Assembly (NCBI RefSeq): GCF_027942865.1
Contig: NC_134516.1
Location: forward strand, 22,911,822-22,975,821
Source: Odontesthes bonariensis
Taxonomy: Eukaryota > Chordata > Actinopteri > Atheriniformes > Atherinopsidae
Length of the DNA stretch: 64,000 nucleotides
Direction of reading: 5' to 3'
Under the pieces are notes generated by a model that saw nothing but the letters and a program-made list of their open reading frames with translations, was not told where the DNA came from and did no database searches. This document shows, one piece after another, positions 13,993 through 25,900 of the stretch; position 1 is the first letter of the stretch; every line of letters begins with the position of its first letter. The position numbers were made by a program, and so were the translations under genes.

Positions 13993-16900
13993 ATGGACCA
14001 GGTATCGGATGATGAGTTGGACCATGGAGCAGAGGAGGACAGCGACAAGGAGGACCAGGACCTGGACAAGATGTTTGGAGCCTGGCTGGGCGAGCTGGAC
14101 AAGCTCACACAGGTTGATACACACACGCAGATACAAAGAAGGTGGCGGGGTTCCACACACAGGCTCACGCAGGTAGAGGAGCAGAGAGACAGAAGGAAGG
14201 GGCTGTATCCATAGCAACCTTAACAGTGCTAATCCTGTCTCTTAGCCTGTATCCTAGCAACTCCCCTCCCACCCTTCACTTCATATTGTGTATAACTGCA
14301 AGTCCATGTGTGTGACTAAGGAGTCTAGCATACAGACATGCTTGTTAAGCTGAGCTTTGACTGTAATGTCAGGATCTGTGTGTTTTTTGCCAATGTGCAC
14401 CACATGTTCTCCTTGTGTGTGCACTGTAGAGTCTGGATGACGGCAAGCCGCAGAAAGCACTGCAGAAGCCGCCTCTCAGGCAGGAGACGAATATGGCCAA
14501 CTTCTCATACCGCTTCTCAATGTATAACATAAACGGTGAGACTTTGCATTCAGCGTCCCAATCGGTCTAAAAGCAGAGCTGTTACTCTCCAAAAAGGCCA
14601 AATAATTCCTATCCTTTAAGCCCCTCTCCACCCGACCCTACTCTGTTTTTCCTACATCCTTCATCTTTGCTCTCTGCAGAGGCTTTGAACCAAGGAGACA
14701 CAGTGGACTTGGATGCTCTGATGGCTGACCTGTGCTCCATCGAGCAGGAGCTCAGTACCATTTCCAAACCAAACTCGACTTCTCGCAGCCAGGGAAAAAG
14801 CCAGCAGAGAACCCCGGGGGGGCGAAGTGCCAGCACCAAGCACACAGGCACCAGTGGAGGTGGAAGCAGCGGAGGTAGTCCGGCTGTATTCATTGTAGAC
14901 CGATAGCTTTTTGCGCATATCAAAAGTCCACAATGAGTGTCTTTTATTTTATTTTTGGATGTGTTTTTAGAGCGTTTGCTTCACATTATCACTTGAATGT
15001 GACTGCATGTCAGTTACAATCTTCTGTGTTCATGGTAACTAGAAAAGTTGATATTTTTGTAATAGATGTACTCAAATGTCTCATGTACTGTCATAGGACC
15101 TAAAATCCAACACTAAGTGCCATGAATGCTGTAATATCCGCGAACGCTGTTCTCAGTGGAGCTTGAATTGATGTCTTCCTCCATCTGAGCTGTGTTAAAC
15201 TCCCCCAACAGGAAGTGCAAGTAGCAGTACCAGAGCATCGCCAGCCAACACGGTACGAGGCGGCAGCGTCAACTCCCGCCCTGCGGCCTCCAACATCTCC
15301 CTGGATGACATTACCTCTCAGCTGGAGAAGGCCTCTCTCAGCATGGACGAAGCGGCACGTCAGACGTCCTCTTCCTCCTCCTCCTCATCTTCAGTCTCCT
15401 CCACCATCCTCCGGCGTCCCTCGTCTGGATCATCCGGCGGCGTACAGCACCGGAGGACGGGCTCTGTGGGCACAGTCGGCGAGCAGGAAGCTCAATCCCA
15501 ACGGTCCAGTGTAAATTCAGCATGTCCCTCAGCTTCCAGCATGGACTCCCTGGACACTGATAAAGTGACGATGGCAGGAGAGGTGGAGGGCCAGAGCAGC
15601 CCGAGCACACAAGGGCAGAACCAGACCAGCACCGAGGTATGACTGACACTGAAATGCACAGAAACCCCAAAAAGCACACACAAAGGGAGACATACAGTAG
15701 TTTTTATCAGTTTGTGCTAAAGTGTGCGTGAGTGTGAAGGAGTCTTTTACATTTCCAGAAGCGGTGGTAAGTAAAATGTGTGAATTATGTGCTGGGGTCA
15801 ATTGCGTTTCTGAATCCGAAAAATTCAGACCCAAAATTGACCCGACACCTGCATGGCTAAACAACACAGCCTGCTTCTTGTGCTTTGGATGTTGTCATGG
15901 AATACATTGTAATCTCAAATGTCTTGGATTACAATGTTGACACCTACCTTCTCTGACTCCTTTGTGCACTCACGAAGCATACCGGCTCTCTAACAAAGAC
16001 AAAAATATCCTCTACAGAGTTCAGACGTGTTTAACCTGCTTTAGACGCAGCAAATCTCAGCTAATGCTTTGCCCCGAAACTCATAAGAAGCTTGAGAAAA
16101 GAGTTCAGACAGTGTCTTGCATGTCCCCTGCACCCCTGCATGTGTTTATTTTGTCTGTGTTTGCATCCTTTTCTATATCATTGGCCTCTTTCCACACACT
16201 GCCTGCACATCCTGACTTTCCCAGCATGTCACACTGCGACGGGCCAATGGTAAGCCAGCCAGACGTCAGCTTGACTTCACCTCCCGGGAGGATGAAGTGG
16301 ACCGGGCCACTGTAAGTGCGTGTGTGCATGTGAGGCTGCACGTTTTTATCATTTAGAGTGTAACAGCTACATTCAAATGATAGTGCCTGTATGATTTTTG
16401 TCCCCCGTTTTAACTATTTTCTCCTCACTTGCAACAGAATTTGTGCAGCACAGTGATTATCAGATTTCCGTTTTAACGGCAGTGTGCAGCCTTTGTTTAG
16501 TAAGCATGCAGCCATGAGCGTTGAAGTGTGTGAGGTGTGAAAAAGGGGGTTTGTGAAAGTGGTTCTGTCTCTTATTTATTGTATTCACACACTTGAATCT
16601 GTTGCAGATCTCTGCGTATCTTCGATTCTTCTCACAGTCATTGCTTCTTTACCCACAGCTGCAGCTAATGACAAGCACAACTGCTGAGCGCTTCATTTAT
16701 GGAGCCTTTTCTCGCTTACACGCTTCTTTTGTTTTAATAAAAAAAAAGAAAGATCAAAACACCTGCGATTAATAAGCCTAAGAGAATCATCTGGCACTGA
16801 CTTCTCTACATGTTGTCTCTTCCTCTGCTCTTCTTTTTTATCCTCTCTCCTGTCTTCACCCAAGCATTCTTATCTGGACCGAGAAACCTCGCTCATTCTG

Positions 16901-19900
16901 AAAAGCATAGCTGGAAAGCCTTCTCACCTCCTGACCAAGGTGACTTCCTCAAACACTCGCTGATCTTTGTGTGTGTGTGTGTGCGTGTGTGCTGCTCTTC
17001 TTTTCTGCTCTGCTTGTCTGTCGCTGGAAAAATCCATCTTTTTGAAAAACAGTGGCCTGGAGTTCGACCGATTGTTTATTTTCTATTGAATTTTGTCTTC
17101 TTTTACATCTGATTAAGGATCAGATCTTCCGTTTGATATCCAGAAATGAGGAGAAATACGAGTTAAAATGAGCCATTTAAAGCATATTTCAGATTGAAAT
17201 CAGTACAAAGTCAATCTGACCCATTTAAGTGTTTTTATTCTATTTTAAACTTTTTTTAAATACACATTTTGTGTTGGATGGCATCACTTTTCAGAGTCGT
17301 TGGGGTATGGGCATGTTGATTCATTGTCTTTGTGCTAATTTTGATTTGTCAAACAAGCTTTGAAGGATTCGCACAACATTGCATTCCTGATTGCATTTCA
17401 CACGTCGTGATAACTTTTTTTCTTTATTTCTTTTCTTTCTTTAATACTGTAAGTGCGTCGGAGTGGATTTTTCCTCCTCGTCCTTCGTGTTCCACATAAA
17501 TGAAGAAGTCTTGATTAGTTGCATGTGGTCTTTTTGTGTATGGGTTTAGTTTCTTTCAGTTCTCTTGCTTCTGCATGTTGCTGGCTTTTGATTTGCACCC
17601 TGTCTTCAGTAAGAAATGAACTTGTGAGGGGAGGGGAGCAGCAACTGCTCACAAAATGAATACGGTCAGAGCTTTAACTGCTTACCAGTTAATGTGCCGT
17701 ATTCATAAGTCAGTAAAAAATTGGTCTTTATGCAGTCATTTTACACATCTATAACTAAAACCCAACACTTCTCCATAGTTGTGCTCCTCCACAACTAAAT
17801 GTATTAAAGTTGTGACCATCATCATATTTGCTGTACTGGGACTGTGTAAAAGTTCCATTATGCTTTTGGAAAATTTTGCTAACTGACTGTGTCAGTCATT
17901 CAAATCAGAGAAAGTAGGGATGATATGGGGGGGGGGGGGAAGCAGCAATTCCTTCATTCACTTTGACTATTATTTAATAGCAGACTGTACGTCCTTCATG
18001 TTTAGTCTCATTAACTGAATTTGATTGATTAGAATACATTAGCTTTAGCATTTTAAACTTGCAACCCATTTAAAAGAAAAGTGGGATTGGGGCTATTTAG
18101 GCCTTGGAGTGAGGTTGAAAAGGGGATGTTGGCAGTTGCTTTTAATAAAAGCATCCATAAACTTCTGAGTCTTTGAGGAGCAAAGGTGGGCAGTATATCT
18201 CCAGTTTGTAACAAATCTGAGAAAATCTTTGAACTGCCAGAAAACAGCGTTCCTCAAATTAAGACTGGAAAGGATTTGCATATTCTCCCACTGGCATAAA
18301 GAGCAAAGGCACAAGCTTAAATTGGACACCTGTGATTTCTGAACAAAAGATTACTGTGAGAGACCTTTGTCAAGCACTAAATTACAGAGTTATATGGGCA
18401 TATGCCACTTAAAACTTTACTGTACGATAAAGAAGCCTTGTGTTAACTTTTCTGGAGGCGGCAGAGACTTCTCTGGGCTCAGAGGCATCTGGGAGGGACC
18501 GGTGTACATGTATACTGTGGTCAGATGAATCAGTACTCCAAATCTTTTTGTAAAAGAAACGAATGCTGTGTACTAATAGCAAAGATCATTTGCGCGTCTG
18601 TATAGGGAGTCTTTATGCAGACAAGTTCATATGGAGCAACATCTGCTGCCTTCAAAATGACATGTTTTCCAGGGACGTTCCAGCAGCACCTTCTGCGCAT
18701 GTTAGAGGCAGAAGAGCGCAGGTGCTGGACAGGCCTGTCCGCAGTCGTGAGTGGTTGGAGAATTTTAGAAAGGAAAAATGAAATCACACTGTTGGAATGG
18801 CCACATTATGAAGCGGTGAAAACTTTCCACTCTTTTGGAGATGTGTTGCGGGCTTGAAATGCGGTAATGGATGTTTTGAAGCAAAACTGAATCAAGTTGA
18901 TGAAGAAACAATAACGATCTCGGGGTCATCCTGTCAAAACTGAAAAATAAAAGCCAAAGACAATTTTTTTTCCCCCTTACCGATTCAACTGTTTCTGATT
19001 CGGGGTTGCATTTTCTTGTAAAAGTCTTTTTGTAAACCCATAACACTTTGTTTTATTCTCTCTATAATGGCGCCAACTGCGAAGCAGGCTTACTCACAAA
19101 GCAAAAAGTCATTAATCTGCCTTCAAGTTTTACAACCAGAATTTTTGAGGAGCAGTCACTTTTTTTCCCCCTCTTTGTTTCACCAAACAATGGAATTAAT
19201 TGAGTGTTTTACAGCCGGTTGTTTCTGGCTTCTAGGCTCTCGATCCGTCTGTGGACGCAGAAAGCATTTGAATAGTATGAAAAGCGAGAAGTGTAGAGCA
19301 GCACGCAGGCTGCGAGGGATGCCAGTGTTACACTTCCACAATAGAATATAAGCGGGCGAGCTGCAGTTGCCTGGATTTGCGAATCAGTATACTGAACGTG
19401 CGCGGGATGTCTGGGAACGAGCGAGACTGGGAGAGGGTGGAAAGACATCAAAGGATGAGCGTGCCAATAATTTTTTCCTCCACCAGGCAGAAGAGCTTTT
19501 TTAAAATTGGCTGTGGTGTGAAAGTAGAAGGGGAAAACGCCTGTACAACAGGATTCAGAATCATATCTACTAAGAAAAGCAAGGTGTAGATGTCGTCTGG
19601 AGAGAGGAGAATGAGGGGAGAATGAGCTGTGGAGGGGTCATAAAGGCATCTCTGCTGTTAAAACCACGGTGTGACTCAGACTGACTCTGGACTGTAATCT
19701 GCTCTGACCTCCTCGCTCAATTTCTCGCACACGCTCACACTCGAGTGACTAAACGCCCTCCACTGTGTGTTGGCCAAACTGAGTCTCGGCTTTTATTGCA
19801 TTAATGTGTATGTGCCTTGAAGTTGGTCATGTGGAAAAAGTAGTCTGGGTCAAAGGGGGGGCGGGGGTTCTTGAGATAAGAGGCTTGGAGTGCTGTTGTA

Positions 19901-22900
19901 AATACCCCCTCACCCCTTTGTGTGAACAGAAAAACCTGTATACGCCCATGACTTCAAATATTCAGCACCTCTTTCACCCCCAAATTCTTTCCATCCCTGC
20001 CAGTGTAGTTTAGCATCAGGGCCAGAGTATGTCACGGTTCCCCCTCCGACCCCAGTGCCGATTGGTTGACGTGTCTTGTGAAAGTTGCTCGCTGGTTGGC
20101 TGACCCCCCGACTCTACTAGTTTTGTGGGGATTATGCTCCATCGATTGGGCACGCTCCCAGAGCCCTGCTTCTGTTATACAGAGAGGAAGCGAATGACAG
20201 AGAGGGAGGGAGAGGGGAGGAAGCAGGCAGAAAGGGGGGTGGAGGATGGAAGGGGGAGGGGCGCTGTCCTTCTTCGTATCTCACTTGGGGTTTTGTCAAA
20301 TTTTGCTCATCTCAGACGCACATGTGTGCATGTCAGTGAACCCGCGCCGTCACCAAGTCTGCTTTGACCGGTGTCGTCTTCAAGTGTTGGAGGATGGACG
20401 GCTGAATATCGTATACCGTGGATCGTGATGGAATAACTTTTAATTGCAAAAGGTGGCAAACAGATTTTCTGCTCTCATCTCGATCTTACGTCCATTTTTT
20501 ATCATTTCTAAAAAAAAAAAATAATTTAAGGCATCTGGATGTATCCCATCTCTTTTTTTTGTAGGATTTTTGTGTCTTTAAGTGGAAAGCGTACATGCTC
20601 TTTGAACTGATCCTGCATTAATCTGCAGCCTCTCGCCCTTTGGGGATCTTCTGCCATTGTTTCCCTTCTGCTGGATAGCAGGATCAAAGGAAACCGCTGC
20701 CGCTTCATATGAATCCAGTATTAAACCATAAACTACAAATGGAGCGCCATATTTGAGGGAACCCGGGACCAATGTCACAACCGCAGCCATTTAGCTGCAT
20801 CACAGCTTTTATTCGTGTTTGACTTGAATATTTGCACAAGTTACACAAGACACACACACGAAAACACACACAACCTGTAGAATGGAGATGATGGCATCTT
20901 GCTGGAGGGGGCAGGTAAGTGACAAAAAGGATAGGAAAGTTATATTAGCACAGGACAGCGTCATGCACGAAGCTTGTGTATTTAAACCTTTAAGAGGGGT
21001 GCTAACTTTTTAATAAGATTTGGGTGCATCATGTCCTATTCCTGCCTGAGGAGTAATGAAAGGCATGACTGAAGAAGATGGGGAAAGACTTTGAAATTCA
21101 AAAGCTTTTTTCTTTGAGTGACAGCTGCATTAATCGCACTCCCGTGTGTCCATCTAGGAGGAGCAAGCTGCCAAGCTGAAGGCAGAGAAGATCCGAGTCG
21201 CCCTGGAAAAAATCAAGGAGGCACAGGTCAAAAAGGTAGGGCCACACTCCTAACTTCCAGGCTCAAGTTTCCACACCCTCATAAGGCTCCTCTGACTTAT
21301 ATAACACTTGCTTTCTCGTCATATTCGCTGCACGTTGCGTTTCTTTGTGAACTTCATTCACGGAGAGGCGGTGAAGCGCAGAGAAAATAGGTCATTGCAG
21401 TGTTTGATTTTGTGTGCATGCCGAAGAGGGAGCAAGGAGACGGGCTTCTGAAAAAGATGGGCTGTGCATTGAGAGAAGATGCAGACGCATTGTACACGTT
21501 ATATCCTCCAATCGGACTCCAAATGGGTATTTATTTTCGTTGGACAAACTGGGGCTCCTATGAATGCCGTGGTGTTTGCTTGTCTCCATTGGACTCCACA
21601 GGCAGGCCATTTTTGCCAGTGTTTCTGCCAGTGAATGAAATGTCTTCATGAATGGCAGCGACGCCATTTAGCAGAATGGTTTCCTTTTCATGTGCAATGA
21701 ATAGCTGAAGCCCAACAGTGTTTCAGCAAACAGGGCTAAACGTCACTCTGCCAAATAGATACAATACAACGAGGCAAGATAAAGGGTGCTGGCACGGCAA
21801 GCCCAGCGATGACTCGGCTCGTTTTCTTTTTGATTCCTGACATTGATGTAGCTTTGTTACATTTCAGTCAGAACTGTCTCATTGTTGGTTCGATTGAACT
21901 TTTTGTAGAAGGGTTTATTTTTTTCTTCTCAGGGAAATGTAGGTCAGACTCCCCATGTCTGAGGCTCTCACCTAGGAATCCTCATAGGTTTTAGTTTCAT
22001 TTCAGTCATCTGTTCTTGCACACGGAATGGTAGTGAAGGTCGCAATGGGAGGGGGCAAACGGCAGGTCCAGGATTTGAAGGTTTTATTAGATTTCACACC
22101 AGGACGGATCTTAAGTGGGCTGCAGTTGAGTGATGCTGGATTTGGCTTCAGCATTCGTCACGTTCAGATTAGTTTAAGCTCATTTGTTGTAGAGGACGTT
22201 TGGTTGCTTATTATAACAAAGCTTACGGAGACCACATTAATAGTTTGAAGTATTCTAAACGGGCTTCACAAACACCTGACTACATTTAATGCTTCCACAG
22301 AACATCAGGCTTAGGATTTTTTTTTATGTGAACTTAATGGGCCTCATGCAAGAACATTTTCGTATTTTTATTCTAAATTTCTCTTACTTTTTTCGTAAGA
22401 AGGTCTCGTACGAACACGCCACGTCAGATTCAACAAGCGCTCTTAACTTCGGAAAAAGTGTGTAAACGACCTGCATAAATGATGAATCACACCTGTGCGT
22501 ATCTTAAAGCTATGGTAGGTAATCCTAGAGAGCTAGCAAGAGAGCTAGCAAGATTCGAAAGTGTCCCCTCCTCTAAGCTCCACCCCCCCCTCCCCATTCC
22601 GTCAGTGCTTCATCCAAAGCCGGTAGAACCGCATGCGCACACGGAGCAGGGAGCCGGCAGAGGGGGGCGTAGGCAGAAAGCAGAGGCATCTGATTGGTTT
22701 TTTGTAGGCGACCAATCCGAGATCAGCGGGACGCTGATCTCGGATTGGTCAGCTTTTTCTCAGTCCTGCAGCTGCCACAGTGGTCTGATTATTTTCGTCC
22801 CTTTTTCTAAATACATCTTGTATAGATTTCTCTCAGGATAGATGGACCATTTCACCCAGTATTACAAAATGTGTTTCTGAACAGGATTACCTACCATGTC

Positions 22901-25900
22901 TTTAAGTTCACGTGCACGAGGATAGTAGATTTGCATACTGCACGCCCTAAATGATACCATATAAGGCTGTGCTTCCTCGCTGCTGTGCCAGGAAGTGTTG
23001 AGTGCTGAGAATACGGGCTCTGAGATTAAAGTTCTGCTTTCAGAGATCCAAAAAGGAAAATCTGTCATTTTTAGCAGTGTAAGCAGTGGACGGGACCTGC
23101 TAAAGTGAAGAAATGGGAAGCAATTACGAGTGCTGTTAATACCATGTCACCAAAATAAAAAAATAAATGGTTTGATATGAAAATGGCTTAAAAAAAACGT
23201 CTCGCCATGGGCAGGTGCTCGATGACTGCAACTAAAGCCGTGCAATCAGTTGTTGCCTCATCATGATGGCACTTTGATGGGGTGGTCCATGAGGGGGGTC
23301 TTCTGGCACCACACCTTCTGGTCTGTTCAGGTAGTGGGAGACCCTGTTCATGGCAATATTGCGCAAATCTGGCATGCCTTCTCTGGGCTATTTTGCCCCC
23401 AGCTGTATCGAGACACACCCACCTGGCCTTCAGCTCAGTGCGCTCCACAACGGCACGGGTGTTTTGATGAGTATATGTGTCTCGTGCTCCAATTATGATT
23501 GGCAGTCCAGCCACGGCATGAAAGTCCCTCTTAATTTGTACTTGTTGGACAGCGGTGTATGGGAATTTGATGTACCGTGGGTGATAAACTGATGAGAGTT
23601 TTGATGACCAAGGGGAGCGCACGACTCACAGAGGACTGGGACACCCCCGATCTGTCTCCAATCTCCCTCTGAAAGGTTCCAGTGGCCAAAAATCCAAAGA
23701 TGGACGTGTGGTGGAATTGGGTTTGATCGGCGTGTTTCTCTCTGGAGTTGTGGCTCTAGCAATTAAGCTGCATATTTGTAGCAGCACAGTCCTTGGCAAT
23801 AGCCATTCGTCTGTCTCCACACGCTCAACAGCCGCTGGTTACGCTTCCCGTTATATACAGATTCAAATTAACCTTCGATTAGTGCATATTTTAAGTAAAA
23901 CAGAATAATGTCAGCATCATTGTTGGGTATAATGTATATATTTATTTATGTTTTCTTCAAAGTAATTAAATATACAGTCCATTAGTCAAGCAAACTTGAT
24001 TTGAATAACAGCGGACTATTTTACGAAACTCCTACGACAGCTCTGGATCACTCGTAAATTCTGTTCGTACCTGAAAGAAAACGTAAAATAAGAAAAGATT
24101 GGTGAATGCGCAAATTCTCTTAAATCACTCGTACGGACGATTTAAGAACAAATCTGTGCGTACGAACGGTTCTTGCATGAGGCCCATTGTTTTTTAAATC
24201 AAGTTTCTGTCTTGAGAAACAATAAGCCATTTGTCCTTAGAGATCTTTTTTTCTGGCAGTAGCCTATGTTGTGGGGCACCTCTTTGAGGTCTAAACTGAA
24301 TATCAGCTGGAGCTTTAATGCTAAATGCTAGGCAGTAGGGATACAACATATTAGATCATTTTCAATATTCAGTTGATATTCAGGTGATATTTTTCCACAA
24401 ATTTTGGCCGATGCTGATAAATGTTCATAGTTTTAGCAACCTAATTGTAAAGAGCATCACATCTATATCTATCTATAGTTGTGCTTTTTTTTTTTTTATG
24501 GTGTTGAAACTAAAACCTTCCATATTAATTTGCTCTAGATATGAATTGAATTTTCCCTGTAAGCAATATCCCGATATTTTATTTTATAGCCTTTATTTGA
24601 CAGTTGCTATTGCACATCATTAATAAGAAGTGCTAAACGGGAGCTGACTGACTGACTAAAAAGCTCATGTTTACTCAGAAATTACGTGTACTTATTAGCA
24701 GTATCCAGCTGTCATCATGGCGGTCTGATTTTCATCTTAAGGGGATGATTTATTGATATTGGCCCTAAAAAGCCACTTGGCACATGGCAGCGAAAGTGTA
24801 GGTATGTAAAAGTGCAAGTCCGTCACGTGGATGATTATGTACCGATGTCTCCTCTCCTTTCTCTGTGGTTGTGAAGCACTTTATCAATATGTGAAGGAAT
24901 CAATCCACTCTACCCTTCTTGCTATTTCTCAGCTGGTGATCAGGGTCCACATGTCGGATGAGAGTTCCAAAACCATGATGGTGGATGAGCGGCAGACAGT
25001 CAGGCAGGTGCTGGACAGCCTGTTGGATAAGTCGCACTGTGGCTACAGCCCTGACTGGTCTCTTGTGGAAACCATCAACGAGCTACAAATGGGTAAGGGG
25101 GGGGACGACCGGTGAACAGTTTACCGCAGTTTACAAAATGCGGGTCATGAAACTCTATAGTCGCTGTTTGTGACTTTGGGCTAATTCTAAGTCTAATAGT
25201 TCAAGATTCTGCTCAAACTGCTCTGCTCTGGACATCCCTGGGGGGAGGAAATGAAGTGCACATCATGCGCCCTCTCTAAATTCCTCTTTCTCTTTCTCAG
25301 AGCGCATTTTCGAGGATCATGAGAACTTGGTGGAGAACCTGTTAAACTGGACCCGCGACAGCCACAACAAGCTCATGTTCATCGAGCGCATCGAGAAATA
25401 CGCTCTTTTCAAGAACCCTCAGGTGGGTGTCCTTAAAACTCTGGCACACATTCGCTGACATATTCACCAAAGCGAGGGGAAGGTTATCAGTTTCAGTTTG
25501 CCTTGAGTGCGTAAACGCTCAAAGTGCACACAAACACATAGTTTATGCATGCTGAGTGCCTGCACAGCCTGCAGAGCCAAAGACTGTACAGGCAGTGTGT
25601 TTGTGTTGCACGGCTGGAAGTAGGTCAAAGCTATAAAGCGAGTAAAGGTGAATAATTTATTTAACATAAGATGAGGTACGCTACAAGCTTCACCCCTCCC
25701 CTCACCTTGTTCCCTATTCACTTTCCTGTTCCCTTCATTCACTTCCAGAACTATTTGTTGGGGCGGAAGGAGGCATCAGAGATGGCCGATAGGAATAAAG
25801 AAGCTTTGTTGGAGGTAAGTTTGTGCAAAACCACAAGCTTCCCTGTCGTTTTAGTTGATGAGGAGCGTCACCCAGACTTATTTCATCTGTGCGTATCCTT

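Larger units (their letters stand above)
15637..21157. other. raph1: large raph1 intron (5.5 kb)
   Basis: This intron separates the exon ending in STE from the one starting EEQAAKLK, both in phase 0. It contains a candidate cassette exon (16225-16311), a 13-base G run (17927-17939) and a GC-richer segment with inverted CCAAT-like motifs and a candidate alternative first exon (about 20031-20914). The remaining open frames show no family resemblance. Confidence 0.7.
22336..24188. mobile_element. decayed PIF/Harbinger-like DNA transposon with 20-bp perfect TIRs
   Basis: The left end AATGGGCCTCATGCAAGAAC (22336-22355) is the exact reverse complement of the right end (24169-24188). Both subterminal regions contain CGTACGAAC-type motifs. 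The - strand interior encodes fragments of a Harbinger transposase. The element is 1853 bp, internally deleted and non-autonomous, and a second element (22503-22906) is inserted near its left end. A three-base TWA duplication is not evident. The outermost AT on each side could be a two-base duplication but is also part of the palindromic ends. Confidence 0.8.
21236..24932. other. raph1: raph1 intron carrying a nested transposon
   Basis: This 3.7-kb intron precedes the first RA-domain exon. About half of it is a decayed Harbinger-like element (22336-24188) with a MITE inside. The remainder (21236-22335 and 24189-24932) shows nothing recognisable beyond T-rich tracts. Confidence 0.75.
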
